DNA from: an uncultured Spirochaetales bacterium
GTDB lineage: Bacteria; Spirochaetota; Spirochaetia; Sphaerochaetales; Sphaerochaetaceae
Direction of reading: 5' to 3'
DNA length: 18,938 nt
Assembly (NCBI GenBank): GCA_937902565.1
Contig: CALFMX010000170.1
Coordinates: forward strand, 1-18,938
Shown: piece by piece, positions 1 through 7,855 of the stretch
How the letters are laid out: every line of letters starts with the position of its first letter
How positions within the stretch are numbered: position 1 is the first letter of the stretch
Program-made: the position numbers and the translations under genes
Notes under the pieces: model-generated
Databases searched by the model: none
Told to the model about the DNA's origin: nothing
The model's input: the letters and a program-made list of their open reading frames with translations, nothing else

Positions 1-29
1 AGGTTGGTTATGGTGAGGGCAGTTGCCAT
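1..29 (-). CDS. Possible start of a next gene in the plsC operon (partial)
   Basis: Seven nt after the acyltransferase stop codon, an ATG on the minus strand opens a frame that runs off the window edge (first residues MATALTITN). There is no good Shine-Dalgarno sequence in front of it, and nine codons are too few to identify a family. It is listed only because the upstream genes are so tightly packed that another operon member is expected here. It may simply be a chance ATG. Confidence 0.2.
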
Positions 30-36
30 GGCGGTG

Positions 37-765
37 TTATGAGCGGCCGGGCAACTCAGCGTATCGCTTGGCGATTGCACCGTAGACGACCTGATCGAGG
101 GCCTTGAGCCCCTCATCATCCAGACCAGCGGTGGGGATCGGCTCACCGATGGAGACGTAGGCGTCAACAATCCTGAAGTTCCGGATATTCTCAAGGCCCG
201 GACGCATCCCCTTGACCGTGATGGGCACGATGGTCGCCTTGGCACGGGTTGCAAGCTTGAGAGAGCCGCTCTTCATCTCCCCGAGCTCTCCGGTCTTGCT
301 GCGTGTGCCTTCGGGATAGATGAGCATGTTGCCACCACTCTTGAGCTTCTCCACTCCCCGGAAGATCGCCTTGATCGCATCGTGGGGGCTCTTGCGCTCG
401 ATGTAGACACACTCGATGGCATTGCACCACATGTTGACGATGGGCACCTTCTTGAGCTCCGCCTTGACGATGACGCTCGCCCAGAGGTTGGCTGCGCCTA
501 CAAAGGCGGCGATGTCGAGCATCGACTGGTGGTTGCTCATATAGCAGATATTGCCCCCCTCAGGGTTGTTCTCCTCTCCATCGACATGGACACGGACACC
601 GAGGAAGAAGCAGATGGAGTTGCCGATGAAGTGCCCACATCGCCTCAGGTGGCGCACCTTGCGCTCCCCGCCCATCAAGGCGGCGGGCAGGAAGGCGTAG
701 AGGGGCGAGAGGATGAGGATGGGAAGGATGAACAGGGCAGCAAAGGCAATTCTGATCGGTTTCAT
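37..765 (-). CDS. plsC: 1-acyl-sn-glycerol-3-phosphate acyltransferase (PlsC family)
   Basis: A 242-residue lysophospholipid acyltransferase. This family transfers an acyl chain to the sn-2 position of lysophosphatidic acid, giving phosphatidic acid for membrane lipid synthesis at the inner membrane. Visible features: a hydrophobic N-terminal anchor (about residues 5-30), the catalytic HX4D motif in NHQSMLD (His79, Asp84), the substrate-binding motif PEGTRS (151-156), and a following PITVKG block. The open frame extends 39 codons further upstream, but that extension lies inside the ABC transporter gene and has no family resemblance. The ATG at 765 has an AGGGGG ribosome binding site 9 nt upstream and begins a typical Met-Lys-hydrophobic N-terminus. 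It lies 13 nt downstream of the ABC transporter stop, so it is probably cotranscribed. Exact acyl or lyso-lipid specificity cannot be read from the sequence. Confidence 0.9.
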   Translation of the reverse strand: MKPIRIAFAALFILPILILSPLYAFLPAALMGGERKVRHLRRCGHFIGNSICFFLGVRVHVDGEENNPEGGNICYMSNHQSMLDIAAFVGAANLWASVIVKAELKKVPIVNMWCNAIECVYIERKSPHDAIKAIFRGVEKLKSGGNMLIYPEGTRSKTGELGEMKSGSLKLATRAKATIVPITVKGMRPGLENIRNFRIVDAYVSIGEPIPTAGLDDEGLKALDQVVYGAIAKRYAELPGRS

Positions 766-778
766 GGGTACGTTCCCC

Positions 779-2497
779 CTAGCTGAAATCTTGGGTCTTG
801 TAGAGCTTGGCATACTGTCCGCCCTTCTGCAAGAGCTCCTCATGGGTGCCACGCTCAACGAGTTCGCCCTTATCCAGGACAAGGATGGTGTCCGCCCCCC
901 TGATGGTGGTGAGGCGGTGGGCGATGATGATGGCGGTACGACCGGTAGAGAGGCGTTCGAACGCCTCGACGATCAGCTCCTCGCTCTCGGTATCGAGGCT
1001 GCTGGTCGCCTCGTCGAAGATCAGGATCGGGGGGTTTTTCAAGAAGACCCGCGCGATTGAGATCCGCTGCTTCTGCCCTCCGGAGAGGAGCGTCCCACGC
1101 TCCCCTACCTCGGTATCGAGCCCCTTGGGGAGGGAGCGGACAAACTCTCCGAGGTTGGCCGCATCGAGGGCCCGCCACATCTCCTCATCGGTGGCATCAA
1201 CGCTACCATAGCGCAGGTTCTCCCGGATGGAGCCATCGAAGAGGAAGATGTTCTGCTGGACAAAGCCGATGTTCTTTCTCAGCGAGCTCTGCCGCACATC
1301 GAAGACATCCTGGCCGTCGATGAGGATCCGCCCTGCCGTCGGCTCATAGAAGCGGGGAATCAGGCTTGCAAAGGTCGACTTGCCCGCACCGCTCTCTCCG
1401 ACGATGGCGACGGTCGTCCCCCCCTCGATGGTGACATTGATGTTGCGCAGGATCATATCGGGGCTGCTCTCGTAGCTGAAATCAAGATCCTCGAAGACCA
1501 CCGTCCCCTCTTTGATCTTCAGGGGCTTGGCGTCCTTGGCATCCTGGATCGCAGGATCCTCGTCCATGACCTGGGCGAAGCGCTCGAAACTTGCCATCCC
1601 CTCCTGCAGCTGCTCGGTGAAGTTGATCAGCCGATCGATGGGGGGCAGGACCACCCCGACGTAGAGGATGAAGGTGACCAAGTCGTAGGAGGCGACCTTG
1701 CCGAAGTAGATCAGGATGGCACCGCCTGCGATGGTGAAGAAGTAGTAGAGCTCGCGGAAGAAGCCGATGCCTGCGTGGTAGGAGCCCATGACCCGGTACT
1801 GGTCGACCTTGCTGTCGCGCAGCACGTCGTTGACCTGGTTGAACTTCTTCTGCTGGAAGGTTTCCTGCCCGAAGGACTTTACCTCACGGATTCCCGAGAG
1901 TGAGTTCTCCACGTTGCTGTTCACATCTGCAACCGTCGACCGTACCCGACGGTAGGTCGACTTCATCTTGTGCCCATAGTGGATGCCGTAGAAGACCATG
2001 ATGGGCAGGGGGATCATCGACACGAGCGCCAACAGGGGGTTGTAGCGGAACATGAGGATGTAGGAGCCGGTGATGGTGGCCACGCTGATGATCAGGTCCT
2101 CGGGGGCGTGGTGGGCCATCTCGGTGATCTGGAAGAGGTCATTGGTGATCCGGCTCATCATATGGCCGGTCTTGTTCTTGTCAAAGTAGCCGAAGGAGAG
2201 CTTCTGCAGGTGGGCAAAGAGTTCACTGCGCATATCGGTCTCCATCTTCACCCCGAGGATGTGCCCCCACGTCATGCGGATGTACTGGCAAACCGCCATG
2301 ATGATGTAGATGAGCAGCATCATGGCAAAGATGATGACCATATTGGAGAAGTTCCCCTCCGGGATCTCGACGCGCAGAAGCTGGCGCGTCAAGGTCGGCA
2401 CGAGGATCGAGAGGAGGCTTGCGATGACCGCAACCCCCATATCGAGGAAGAAGAGGCCCTTGTAGGGGCGGTAGTAACTGATGAAACGTCTGAGCAT
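779..2497 (-). CDS. ABC transporter, fused membrane and ATPase domains (MsbA/MdlB-like exporter)
   Basis: A 572-residue half-transporter of the ABC exporter type, expected to act as a homo- or heterodimer in the inner membrane. The N-terminal ~310 residues form the transmembrane domain with about six membrane segments. The ATPase domain follows: Walker A GESGAGKS (367-374), signature LSGGQ (471-475), Walker B ILIFDE with catalytic Glu496, and the H-loop His527. The frame could start at 2518, but that would overlap the helicase end. The ATG at 2497 gives the usual MLRRF-type N-terminus, sits 1 nt after the helicase stop and has a purine-rich GGGAAGGGAAAG stretch in front. The substrate is not determinable. 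Such proteins export lipids, drugs or peptides, and the adjacent plsC hints weakly at lipid handling. No second half-transporter gene is adjacent, so a homodimer is likelier. Confidence 0.9.
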   Translation of the reverse strand: MLRRFISYYRPYKGLFFLDMGVAVIASLLSILVPTLTRQLLRVEIPEGNFSNMVIIFAMMLLIYIIMAVCQYIRMTWGHILGVKMETDMRSELFAHLQKLSFGYFDKNKTGHMMSRITNDLFQITEMAHHAPEDLIISVATITGSYILMFRYNPLLALVSMIPLPIMVFYGIHYGHKMKSTYRRVRSTVADVNSNVENSLSGIREVKSFGQETFQQKKFNQVNDVLRDSKVDQYRVMGSYHAGIGFFRELYYFFTIAGGAILIYFGKVASYDLVTFILYVGVVLPPIDRLINFTEQLQEGMASFERFAQVMDEDPAIQDAKDAKPLKIKEGTVVFEDLDFSYESSPDMILRNINVTIEGGTTVAIVGESGAGKSTFASLIPRFYEPTAGRILIDGQDVFDVRQSSLRKNIGFVQQNIFLFDGSIRENLRYGSVDATDEEMWRALDAANLGEFVRSLPKGLDTEVGERGTLLSGGQKQRISIARVFLKNPPILIFDEATSSLDTESEELIVEAFERLSTGRTAIIIAHRLTTIRGADTILVLDKGELVERGTHEELLQKGGQYAKLYKTQDFS

Positions 2498-2498
2498 C

Positions 2499-4199
2499 CT
2501 ACTTCTTTCCCTTCCCAAAGAGGCGTGAGAAGAAGTTCTTCTTCACCTCCTTCTTGGCGGGCTCCGCCTTCACCTCGCTCTTGGCCGGCTCTGCAGCCTT
2601 GGCAGGCTGTTGGGCGGGCTTCCGCTTCTGAGACGGAGGAGTCTGCTCCTTGGCCCTGGGCTTTGCAGGCGGTGGGGTGCTCTTGACAGGAGCGGCAGCG
2701 GGAGCACCGCTCTCCTTCTGGTACTGCTCCTTGTAGTAGGCGAGGCGCTCATCGAGGGAGAGGGCCTGGATCTGTGCATATGACTTCGAGGGAGCACCGC
2801 TCCTTCGCTGTTCATTCGGCCGACCCTTCCCCTGCTGCCGCTCTGGCCGCGGGCCGCCCTTGGGGGCTGGACGCGGGCCACTCTTGGGTGCCGGACGTGG
2901 GCCGCCTTGGCCCCTGCCACCACTGCGGGGGCGACCGGACGAGGAGGAGGGGCGCCGGGCGCCGCCGCCTCGAGTCGGCCTCCGGTCGGAGGCAAAACTG
3001 TACTCATCGCTCCTGACCAGGTCCCTGAAGCTCTTGTGGGCACTCTTGTCCTCGATCTTGGCGACTTCGTCCATATCGGGCCAGACCACCGGGATCTTCA
3101 TCTGGATGAAGGATTCGATCGCCTCGAGGTTGAAGACGTACTCCTCGTCGGCCAGCGTGATGGACTTGCCGCTCTTGCCTGCACGGGCGGTGCGGCCGAT
3201 CCGGTGGACATAGCTCTCATAATCATCGGGGATATCGTAGTTGACGACCATCTCCAGGTCATCGATCTGCAGGCCCCGAGCGGCGACATCAGTGGCCACC
3301 AGGAAGTTCAACGAGCCATCCTTCATCCGATCGATGGTCTGGAGGCGTTGGGACTGGACCATATCACCCATGAGGTACTTGGCGGGGTAGCCGTTGAGCG
3401 AGAGGCGCTTGGCAACCTCGATGCACCGGGCCTTGGTGTTGGTGAAGATCAGGCAGTTGCCCGGGTTGTGCTCCTTGAGGAGGTAGAGGAAGAGGCCGAA
3501 CTTCTCCGCCTTGGAGATGTGGTAGAGCTCCTGGGTGATCAACTTGACGGTGATCTCCTCCGGCTCGACCTCGATTTCGGCGGGCTCATTCATGAACGAC
3601 CAAGCGAGGTTGCGCACCTTGGTGCCCAGCGTCGCCGAAAAGAGCATCGTCTGCCGCTCGGTGCACGGCCTGAGGAGGCTGAACATCCGCTGGATATCGG
3701 GGTAGAAGCCCATGTCGAAGAGGCGGTCCGCCTCGTCGATGACGAAGATGTCAAACTGCCTGAAGTCGATCTTGTGCATCTTCTGGTAGTCGAGAATCCG
3801 GCCGGGGGTAGCGACGAAGATGTCACACCCCTTCTCGATGAGCTCATCCTGCTTGCCGTACCCTACCCCGCCGTAGAAGGCGCCCACAACCACGTCGGGC
3901 ATTGAGGCTGAGAGCTGTCTCGTATCCTCCTCGATCTGGACGGCGAGCTCCCGGGTGGGGGCTATGATCAGGGCCTTGGGGTTGGACTTTCCCTCCGCGC
4001 GGGCCTTGGCCGCAGCCTCAAGGATTGTCAATACGTAGATAGCGGTCTTTCCGCTGCCGGTCTTGGATTGGACCATCACATCCTGCCCCGTCAGACTGAC
4101 GGGCAGGACCTTCTCCTGTACCTCGGTACAGTCGCTGAAGCCTGCTGCCTCAACACCTTTGAGCACCTGCTCACTTAGGGATAATTCTGTAAATTTCAT
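2499..4199 (-). CDS. DEAD-box ATP-dependent RNA helicase with long disordered basic tail
   Basis: A 566-residue RNA helicase that unwinds or remodels RNA using ATP, with likely roles in ribosome assembly or mRNA turnover. The core occupies residues 1-~375: Q-motif region around Phe3-Gln28, motif I SKTGSGKT (45-52), Ia PTREL (81-85), DEAD (155-158), SAT (188-190) and motif VI HRIGRTAR (332-339). All catalytic motifs are intact. Residues ~405-566 form a low-complexity extension: an Arg/Gly/Ser-rich part, about three copies of a GPRPAPK-like unit (433-452), a short ordered-looking peptide SLDERLAYYKEQY (481-493), a Pro/Ala/Lys-rich stretch, and the terminal FFSRLFGKGKK. Such tails usually bind RNA or assembly partners. 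The ATG at 4199 has AAAGG about 10 nt upstream. It is the first gene of the helicase-ABC-plsC unit. It resembles the RhlE/CsdA group, but I cannot assign a subfamily. Confidence 0.93.
   Translation of the reverse strand: MKFTELSLSEQVLKGVEAAGFSDCTEVQEKVLPVSLTGQDVMVQSKTGSGKTAIYVLTILEAAAKARAEGKSNPKALIIAPTRELAVQIEEDTRQLSASMPDVVVGAFYGGVGYGKQDELIEKGCDIFVATPGRILDYQKMHKIDFRQFDIFVIDEADRLFDMGFYPDIQRMFSLLRPCTERQTMLFSATLGTKVRNLAWSFMNEPAEIEVEPEEITVKLITQELYHISKAEKFGLFLYLLKEHNPGNCLIFTNTKARCIEVAKRLSLNGYPAKYLMGDMVQSQRLQTIDRMKDGSLNFLVATDVAARGLQIDDLEMVVNYDIPDDYESYVHRIGRTARAGKSGKSITLADEEYVFNLEAIESFIQMKIPVVWPDMDEVAKIEDKSAHKSFRDLVRSDEYSFASDRRPTRGGGARRPSSSSGRPRSGGRGQGGPRPAPKSGPRPAPKGGPRPERQQGKGRPNEQRRSGAPSKSYAQIQALSLDERLAYYKEQYQKESGAPAAAPVKSTPPPAKPRAKEQTPPSQKRKPAQQPAKAAEPAKSEVKAEPAKKEVKKNFFSRLFGKGKK
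2844..2903 (-). repeat. GPRPAPK-type tandem peptide repeat in the helicase tail
   Basis: Codons for residues 433-452 of the helicase encode consecutive GPRPAPK, GPRPAPK and GPRPE units. At DNA level this is a near-tandem 21-24 nt repeat within coding sequence. In-frame units of this size can expand or contract by replication slippage without breaking the gene. Confidence 0.75.
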
Positions 4200-4241
4200 T
4201 GGTTTAATGCCTTTATAGTTAATAGCTTATCTTTACGGTTG

Positions 4242-4262
4242 GGGAGCCTGGGAAAGGCTCCC
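4242..4262 (-). terminator. Stem-loop between the aminotransferase and helicase genes
   Basis: A perfect 7-bp GC-rich inverted repeat, GGGAGCC and GGCTCCC with a 7-nt loop, lies 53 nt downstream of the aminotransferase stop. No T-run follows on either strand, so it is not a textbook intrinsic terminator. It could protect an mRNA 3' end, act with Rho, or sit in the leader of the helicase transcript. The 115-nt gap around it (4200-4314) is the widest on the left side and probably separates two transcription units. Confidence 0.4.
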
Positions 4263-4314
4263 TTCAAAGATAGATGAAAACACCACTATTGTCCACCTTA
4301 GGGTGGTCACTAGC

Positions 4315-5139
4315 TCAAACAAGCTCCCAGGAGCGAACCAACGCCTTGATGGCAAGGGTTCGTTCGTAGGAGCCGATGAAGGACATGGAATCGACACTCT
4401 TGAGGGGCATCGCCGCCATGCTGGTCGCTGAGATGAAGAGCTCGTCATAACACCCCGAGAAGAGGTCCTCGACCTGCACCGCCTCATAGGCCACCGAAAT
4501 ACCGAGGACACCACAGGCGCGGATGACCTGCTCGCGGGTGATCCCCAGAAGCACCTCGTCATCGGGGGCGGTATGGAGCACCCCCTCACGGAATGCGAAG
4601 AAGTTGGAGCGTGTCCCCTCGAGGATATGGCCATGGCGATTGACGAGCAGGGCCTCGAAGCACCCCTGCTGGTTCGCATCGGCGAGGGCCATGTAGTTGA
4701 GCAGAAGGTTGCCGGTCTTGCAGGAGGGGATGAGACGTTCCCCAGAGTAGGTCGTCGCCCCCACCCCGTCGCTGTAGTAGGAGGAAGGATAGGAGAGGAT
4801 CTTGCTCGCGAGGATGAAGAGGAGAGGCTCTTCACCCCCATAGAGCTGGATGCGGATGGTCGCCTCATCAATCCCATCACAGGCGATGAGGTCGGCTACC
4901 CAACCGGCTATCTGCTCTTCGGTGAACGGATGGACCAGGGCGATGCCCTCACAGGATCTGGCCAGGCGCTCAAGGTGGTCACCGAGGTGGACGGGATGGG
5001 CGTTCACTACCCGGATGGATTCGTAGGTGGAAAACCCGTACTGCACGGCACGGCTGGTCACCGGTACGGTGGCCTCTTCAGACGGGATCACGGCGCCATT
5101 GCGTATGGCATGCCTCCCGATCATCGACTCTCGATTCAT
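4315..5139 (-). CDS. Class IV PLP-dependent aminotransferase/lyase (BCAT, D-amino acid transaminase or PabC-like)
   Basis: A 274-residue fold-type IV PLP enzyme. Family members are branched-chain aminotransferase (IlvE), D-amino acid transaminase and aminodeoxychorismate lyase (PabC). Visible features: the Schiff-base lysine Lys141 in SCKTGNLLLNYMAL, Glu174 in EGTRSN for the PLP ring nitrogen, the phosphate-binding GIT (199-201), and a SATSMAAMPL segment (237-246) in place of the usual TSTTRGVLPV. The N-terminal YGFSTYESIRV block recalls the IlvE/PabC substrate loop. Its ATG overlaps the ftsK stop as ATGA, implying translational coupling; an internal ATG at 5124 is the alternative start. Which of the three reactions it performs cannot be decided from motifs. 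The neighbouring division gene gives no metabolic clue. Its length suits any of the three. Confidence 0.82.
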   Translation of the reverse strand: MNRESMIGRHAIRNGAVIPSEEATVPVTSRAVQYGFSTYESIRVVNAHPVHLGDHLERLARSCEGIALVHPFTEEQIAGWVADLIACDGIDEATIRIQLYGGEEPLLFILASKILSYPSSYYSDGVGATTYSGERLIPSCKTGNLLLNYMALADANQQGCFEALLVNRHGHILEGTRSNFFAFREGVLHTAPDDEVLLGITREQVIRACGVLGISVAYEAVQVEDLFSGCYDELFISATSMAAMPLKSVDSMSFIGSYERTLAIKALVRSWELV

Positions 5140-7832
5140 GGATACTTTATCAACTCCCTGGGTTTACTGCCGTTTGGCGGGCCTACATACCCCATCTCTT
5201 CCATCTGCTCGACAAGGCGGGCAGCTCGGTTATACCCGATCTTCAGTCGTCTCTGCAGGTATGAGGCGCTTGCGCTCTTGCGTTCGACGACGATGGCAAG
5301 GGCCTCCTCCATCAACGCTTCGTCATCGTTGATGTCCACGCCCTCGCCCGGTCCGTCACCGCTGGCCTTCGGCTCATCATCCTCGAAGAAGGACTCGTCG
5401 ATATAGTCCGGCTCTCCCTGCTTGGAGACGAAGGCGACGATATCCTCCACCTCCTGATCGCTGAGGAAGGAGCCCTGGATACGCACCGATGCCGGTTCAC
5501 TGCTGCTTTGGTAGAGCATGTCGCCGCGTCCGAGCAGCTTCTCCGCCCCCATCTCATCGAGGATGATCCGGCTGTCGGTGGAGCTGGTCACGGCAAAGGC
5601 GATGCGGGTGGGGATGTTGTTCTTGATGACTCCGGTGATGACGTCCACCGACGGTCGCTGGGTGGCCAGGACCAGGTGGATTCCCACCGCACGGCTCATT
5701 GCCGCCAAGCGGCTCACCTTCGTCTCCATCTCCTTGCCCACCAGATGCATCAGGTCGGCAAACTCATCGATGATGATGACGATGTAGGGCAGCTTCTCCC
5801 TCGCCAGCGCATTGGCCTTGATCTTCTCGTTGTAGCCGACGATGTTGCGCACCCCGATGGACTGCAGGAGGCGATAGCGGCGGTCCATCTCATAGAGGGC
5901 GAAGTCCAGCGCCTTGAGCGTCCGTTTGGCATCCGTTATAACCGGCGTCAGCAGGTGGGGGATGCCGTTGTAGATGTTCAGCTCGACAATCTTGGGGTCG
6001 ACGAGGATCAGGCGCACCTCGCGCGGACTGCGGGTATAGAGGATTGAACAGATCAGCGAGTTGACGCACACACTCTTTCCGCTACCGGTCGAACCGGCGA
6101 TGAGCAGGTGCGGACTCTTCATCACATCGATGACGACTCCCCGGTTGAGCAGGTCACGCCCGAGGACCATCGGCACGCCCAGCTCGGGCTTGAGGAAGCC
6201 GAGCATCTCCCGAAAACCGATGATATCGCGCTTGGCGTTGGGGATCTCGACACCCACGGCACTCTTGCCGGGGATCGGGGCAACGATACGGACCTGGGTG
6301 GCGGCGAGGGCAAGAGCGATGTTGTCCGCAAGGTTGGCGATCGAATTGACCCGCACCCCGGGGGCGGGCAGGAGTTCGAACATCGTGACCGTCGGACCAC
6401 GCACGATATTGGTCAGCTCGACGCTGATAGAGAACTGAGCAAGGGTCTCCACCAGGAGCTCTCCCCGCTTGATGGTCACGGCGTCGACGACATCACCGAT
6501 CTTCTCATAGGCGCTGAGCATCGACTCAGGGGGGTACTTGTAGCCGATCTTGCCACGGTTGAGCAGGGCACTCTTGCCCTCTGCCCGTACCAACCCCCCG
6601 ATGCCGCTCGAGCTCTCGAGGAGATCTTCCTCATCGTCATCAACCGGGGTACTCTCAACAGCCGGCTCAGCCACCGGTGGACGCCGGACGGGGGCTGCAG
6701 GCCGCACCGGTTCGGTGGGCTCGCTTACCCGCTCCCCTTCGACAGTCGCCGCGATGACGCGCTCCTTGACAACCATCGGCTCATCACGGCGTACCCCGGC
6801 ATCGACGGGTGGGGCCACACGCTCCTTGGCCACCACCGGCTCTTCGTGGCGCACCTCCTCACGGGCAACCGCTTCGACGAGCATCCCCTTTGCCCTCCCC
6901 TTCGGTCGCGGCGTCTCCTCCTTCGCCTTCTTGGACGGCTTGCCGATCGCCTCGAGGGCGCCGACCAGGAAGCCGGAGAGGTGCTCCTCCTTCTCGGCTA
7001 TCGGCTTGACGTTGAGCTCCTGCTGCTTCTGTTCAAGGTAACTGACCCCGTTGTTGCGCTTGCGCTCCTCATTGAGGGTATGGAGCGCACTCGTCGAGAG
7101 CCTGCCGAGGTCGGGAACGCTCTCTGTAGTCTCCGCCCTCTCATACACAGGGGTATGGGGACGGGAGAAGCTCTCCATCGCCGGGATATCGACAACGGCA
7201 AAGGGCGATGGTTCCTCCGTCGCCTCGGCCTCGATTTCCATCGTGCCCGGTGCCTGTGCCTTGCCCTGCTTTTTGGGTTTGCTGCGTGGCTGTTTTACCT
7301 GCGTCTTCACCGGCTTGGAAGCCTTCTCTCTCTTTTTCCTCTTTCGCTCAGTGCTCAGGCTCTTCATATGAGAGAGTGCATCGGCGATGAGCACCGCAGC
7401 GATGAAGAGGGCCATCTCGGCAAGGAAGGCGATGACCACCTTCAGCGATGCTCCCCGCCACCCATCGGAGGATTGGAGGAGCTGTGCCGCCACATAGGGT
7501 CGGCTCGATTCCACCACCATATGGCTGAGGGTATAGAGGGTATAGGCCATCACCACCACAAGGGGGATGAGCAGATAGAAGACACGCTTGCCACGGCGTA
7601 TGGCTATGATCATGGCAAAGAGGCCGAAGAGGATGATTGGCAGGGGCACCAGGCCCCAGGCTGAACCATCGGCAGCGAAGGAGACGTAGTCTCCGGCGAC
7701 CTGCAGCAGAGTGGAGAGGAGGGCATTGTCCGTGCCGATGAAGGCCGTGGCGACGAGAGCCGCCGAGGCGATGGCCAGAACCAACACCACGATAGCCATA
7801 ACCTGCGATACCCTTCTCTTACGTCCTGCCAT
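5136..7832 (-). CDS. ftsK: DNA translocase FtsK/SpoIIIE
   Basis: An 898-residue membrane-anchored DNA pump that moves chromosomal DNA through the closing septum and helps resolve dimers. The N-terminal ~155 residues contain about four hydrophobic membrane segments. Residues ~156-425 form a charged, Pro-rich linker with a duplicated VxxxEPxVxKERV unit. The motor follows: Walker A GSTGSGKS (580-587), Walker B IIIDE (Asp689, Glu690), and the ATQRPSVDVITG segment (723-734). The C-terminal ~65 residues form the winged-helix gamma domain that reads KOPS-type polarity sequences. The frame is open to a TTG at 7877, but the ATG at 7832 has GGGGAGG 6 nt upstream, begins the basic MAGRKRR leader and clears the rsmG stop by 23 nt. 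It is therefore preferred. It is followed by a 4-nt overlap with the aminotransferase. Confidence 0.95.
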   Translation of the reverse strand: MAGRKRRVSQVMAIVVLVLAIASAALVATAFIGTDNALLSTLLQVAGDYVSFAADGSAWGLVPLPIILFGLFAMIIAIRRGKRVFYLLIPLVVVMAYTLYTLSHMVVESSRPYVAAQLLQSSDGWRGASLKVVIAFLAEMALFIAAVLIADALSHMKSLSTERKRKKREKASKPVKTQVKQPRSKPKKQGKAQAPGTMEIEAEATEEPSPFAVVDIPAMESFSRPHTPVYERAETTESVPDLGRLSTSALHTLNEERKRNNGVSYLEQKQQELNVKPIAEKEEHLSGFLVGALEAIGKPSKKAKEETPRPKGRAKGMLVEAVAREEVRHEEPVVAKERVAPPVDAGVRRDEPMVVKERVIAATVEGERVSEPTEPVRPAAPVRRPPVAEPAVESTPVDDDEEDLLESSSGIGGLVRAEGKSALLNRGKIGYKYPPESMLSAYEKIGDVVDAVTIKRGELLVETLAQFSISVELTNIVRGPTVTMFELLPAPGVRVNSIANLADNIALALAATQVRIVAPIPGKSAVGVEIPNAKRDIIGFREMLGFLKPELGVPMVLGRDLLNRGVVIDVMKSPHLLIAGSTGSGKSVCVNSLICSILYTRSPREVRLILVDPKIVELNIYNGIPHLLTPVITDAKRTLKALDFALYEMDRRYRLLQSIGVRNIVGYNEKIKANALAREKLPYIVIIIDEFADLMHLVGKEMETKVSRLAAMSRAVGIHLVLATQRPSVDVITGVIKNNIPTRIAFAVTSSTDSRIILDEMGAEKLLGRGDMLYQSSSEPASVRIQGSFLSDQEVEDIVAFVSKQGEPDYIDESFFEDDEPKASGDGPGEGVDINDDEALMEEALAIVVERKSASASYLQRRLKIGYNRAARLVEQMEEMGYVGPPNGSKPRELIKYP
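6758..6852 (-). repeat. 60-nt-period direct duplication in the FtsK linker
   Basis: Two ~35-nt near-identical stretches (6758-6792 and 6818-6852) sit exactly 60 nt apart. They encode VRHEEPVVAKERV and VRRDEPMVVKERV (residues 327-339 and 347-359). The 20-codon period keeps the frame. This looks like an internal duplication within the low-complexity linker. Confidence 0.75.
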
Positions 7833-7838
7833 TACCTG

Positions 7839-7845
7839 CCTCCCC
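7839..7845 (-). promoter_or_regulatory. Ribosome binding site that fixes the ftsK start
   Basis: GGGGAGG on the minus strand ends 6 nt before the ATG at 7832. The longer frame's TTG at 7877 lies inside rsmG, making 7832 the better start. Confidence 0.75.
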
Positions 7846-7855
7846 GCTGATGGTA

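Noticed and set aside
766..882. N-terminal extension of the acyltransferase
   Set aside because: The extra 39 residues are Ser/Arg-rich, unlike the family, and overlap the ABC transporter. The ATG at 765 has its own ribosome binding site.
2907..3905. 332-codon plus-strand open frame antisense to the RNA helicase
   Set aside because: The sense strand encodes every DEAD-box motif. The antisense product is Asp/Leu/Val-rich with no domain.
6108..7664. 518-codon plus-strand open frame antisense to ftsK
   Set aside because: It lies wholly inside ftsK, has a His/Leu/Arg-rich artefactual composition and no motif. A codon-bias shadow.
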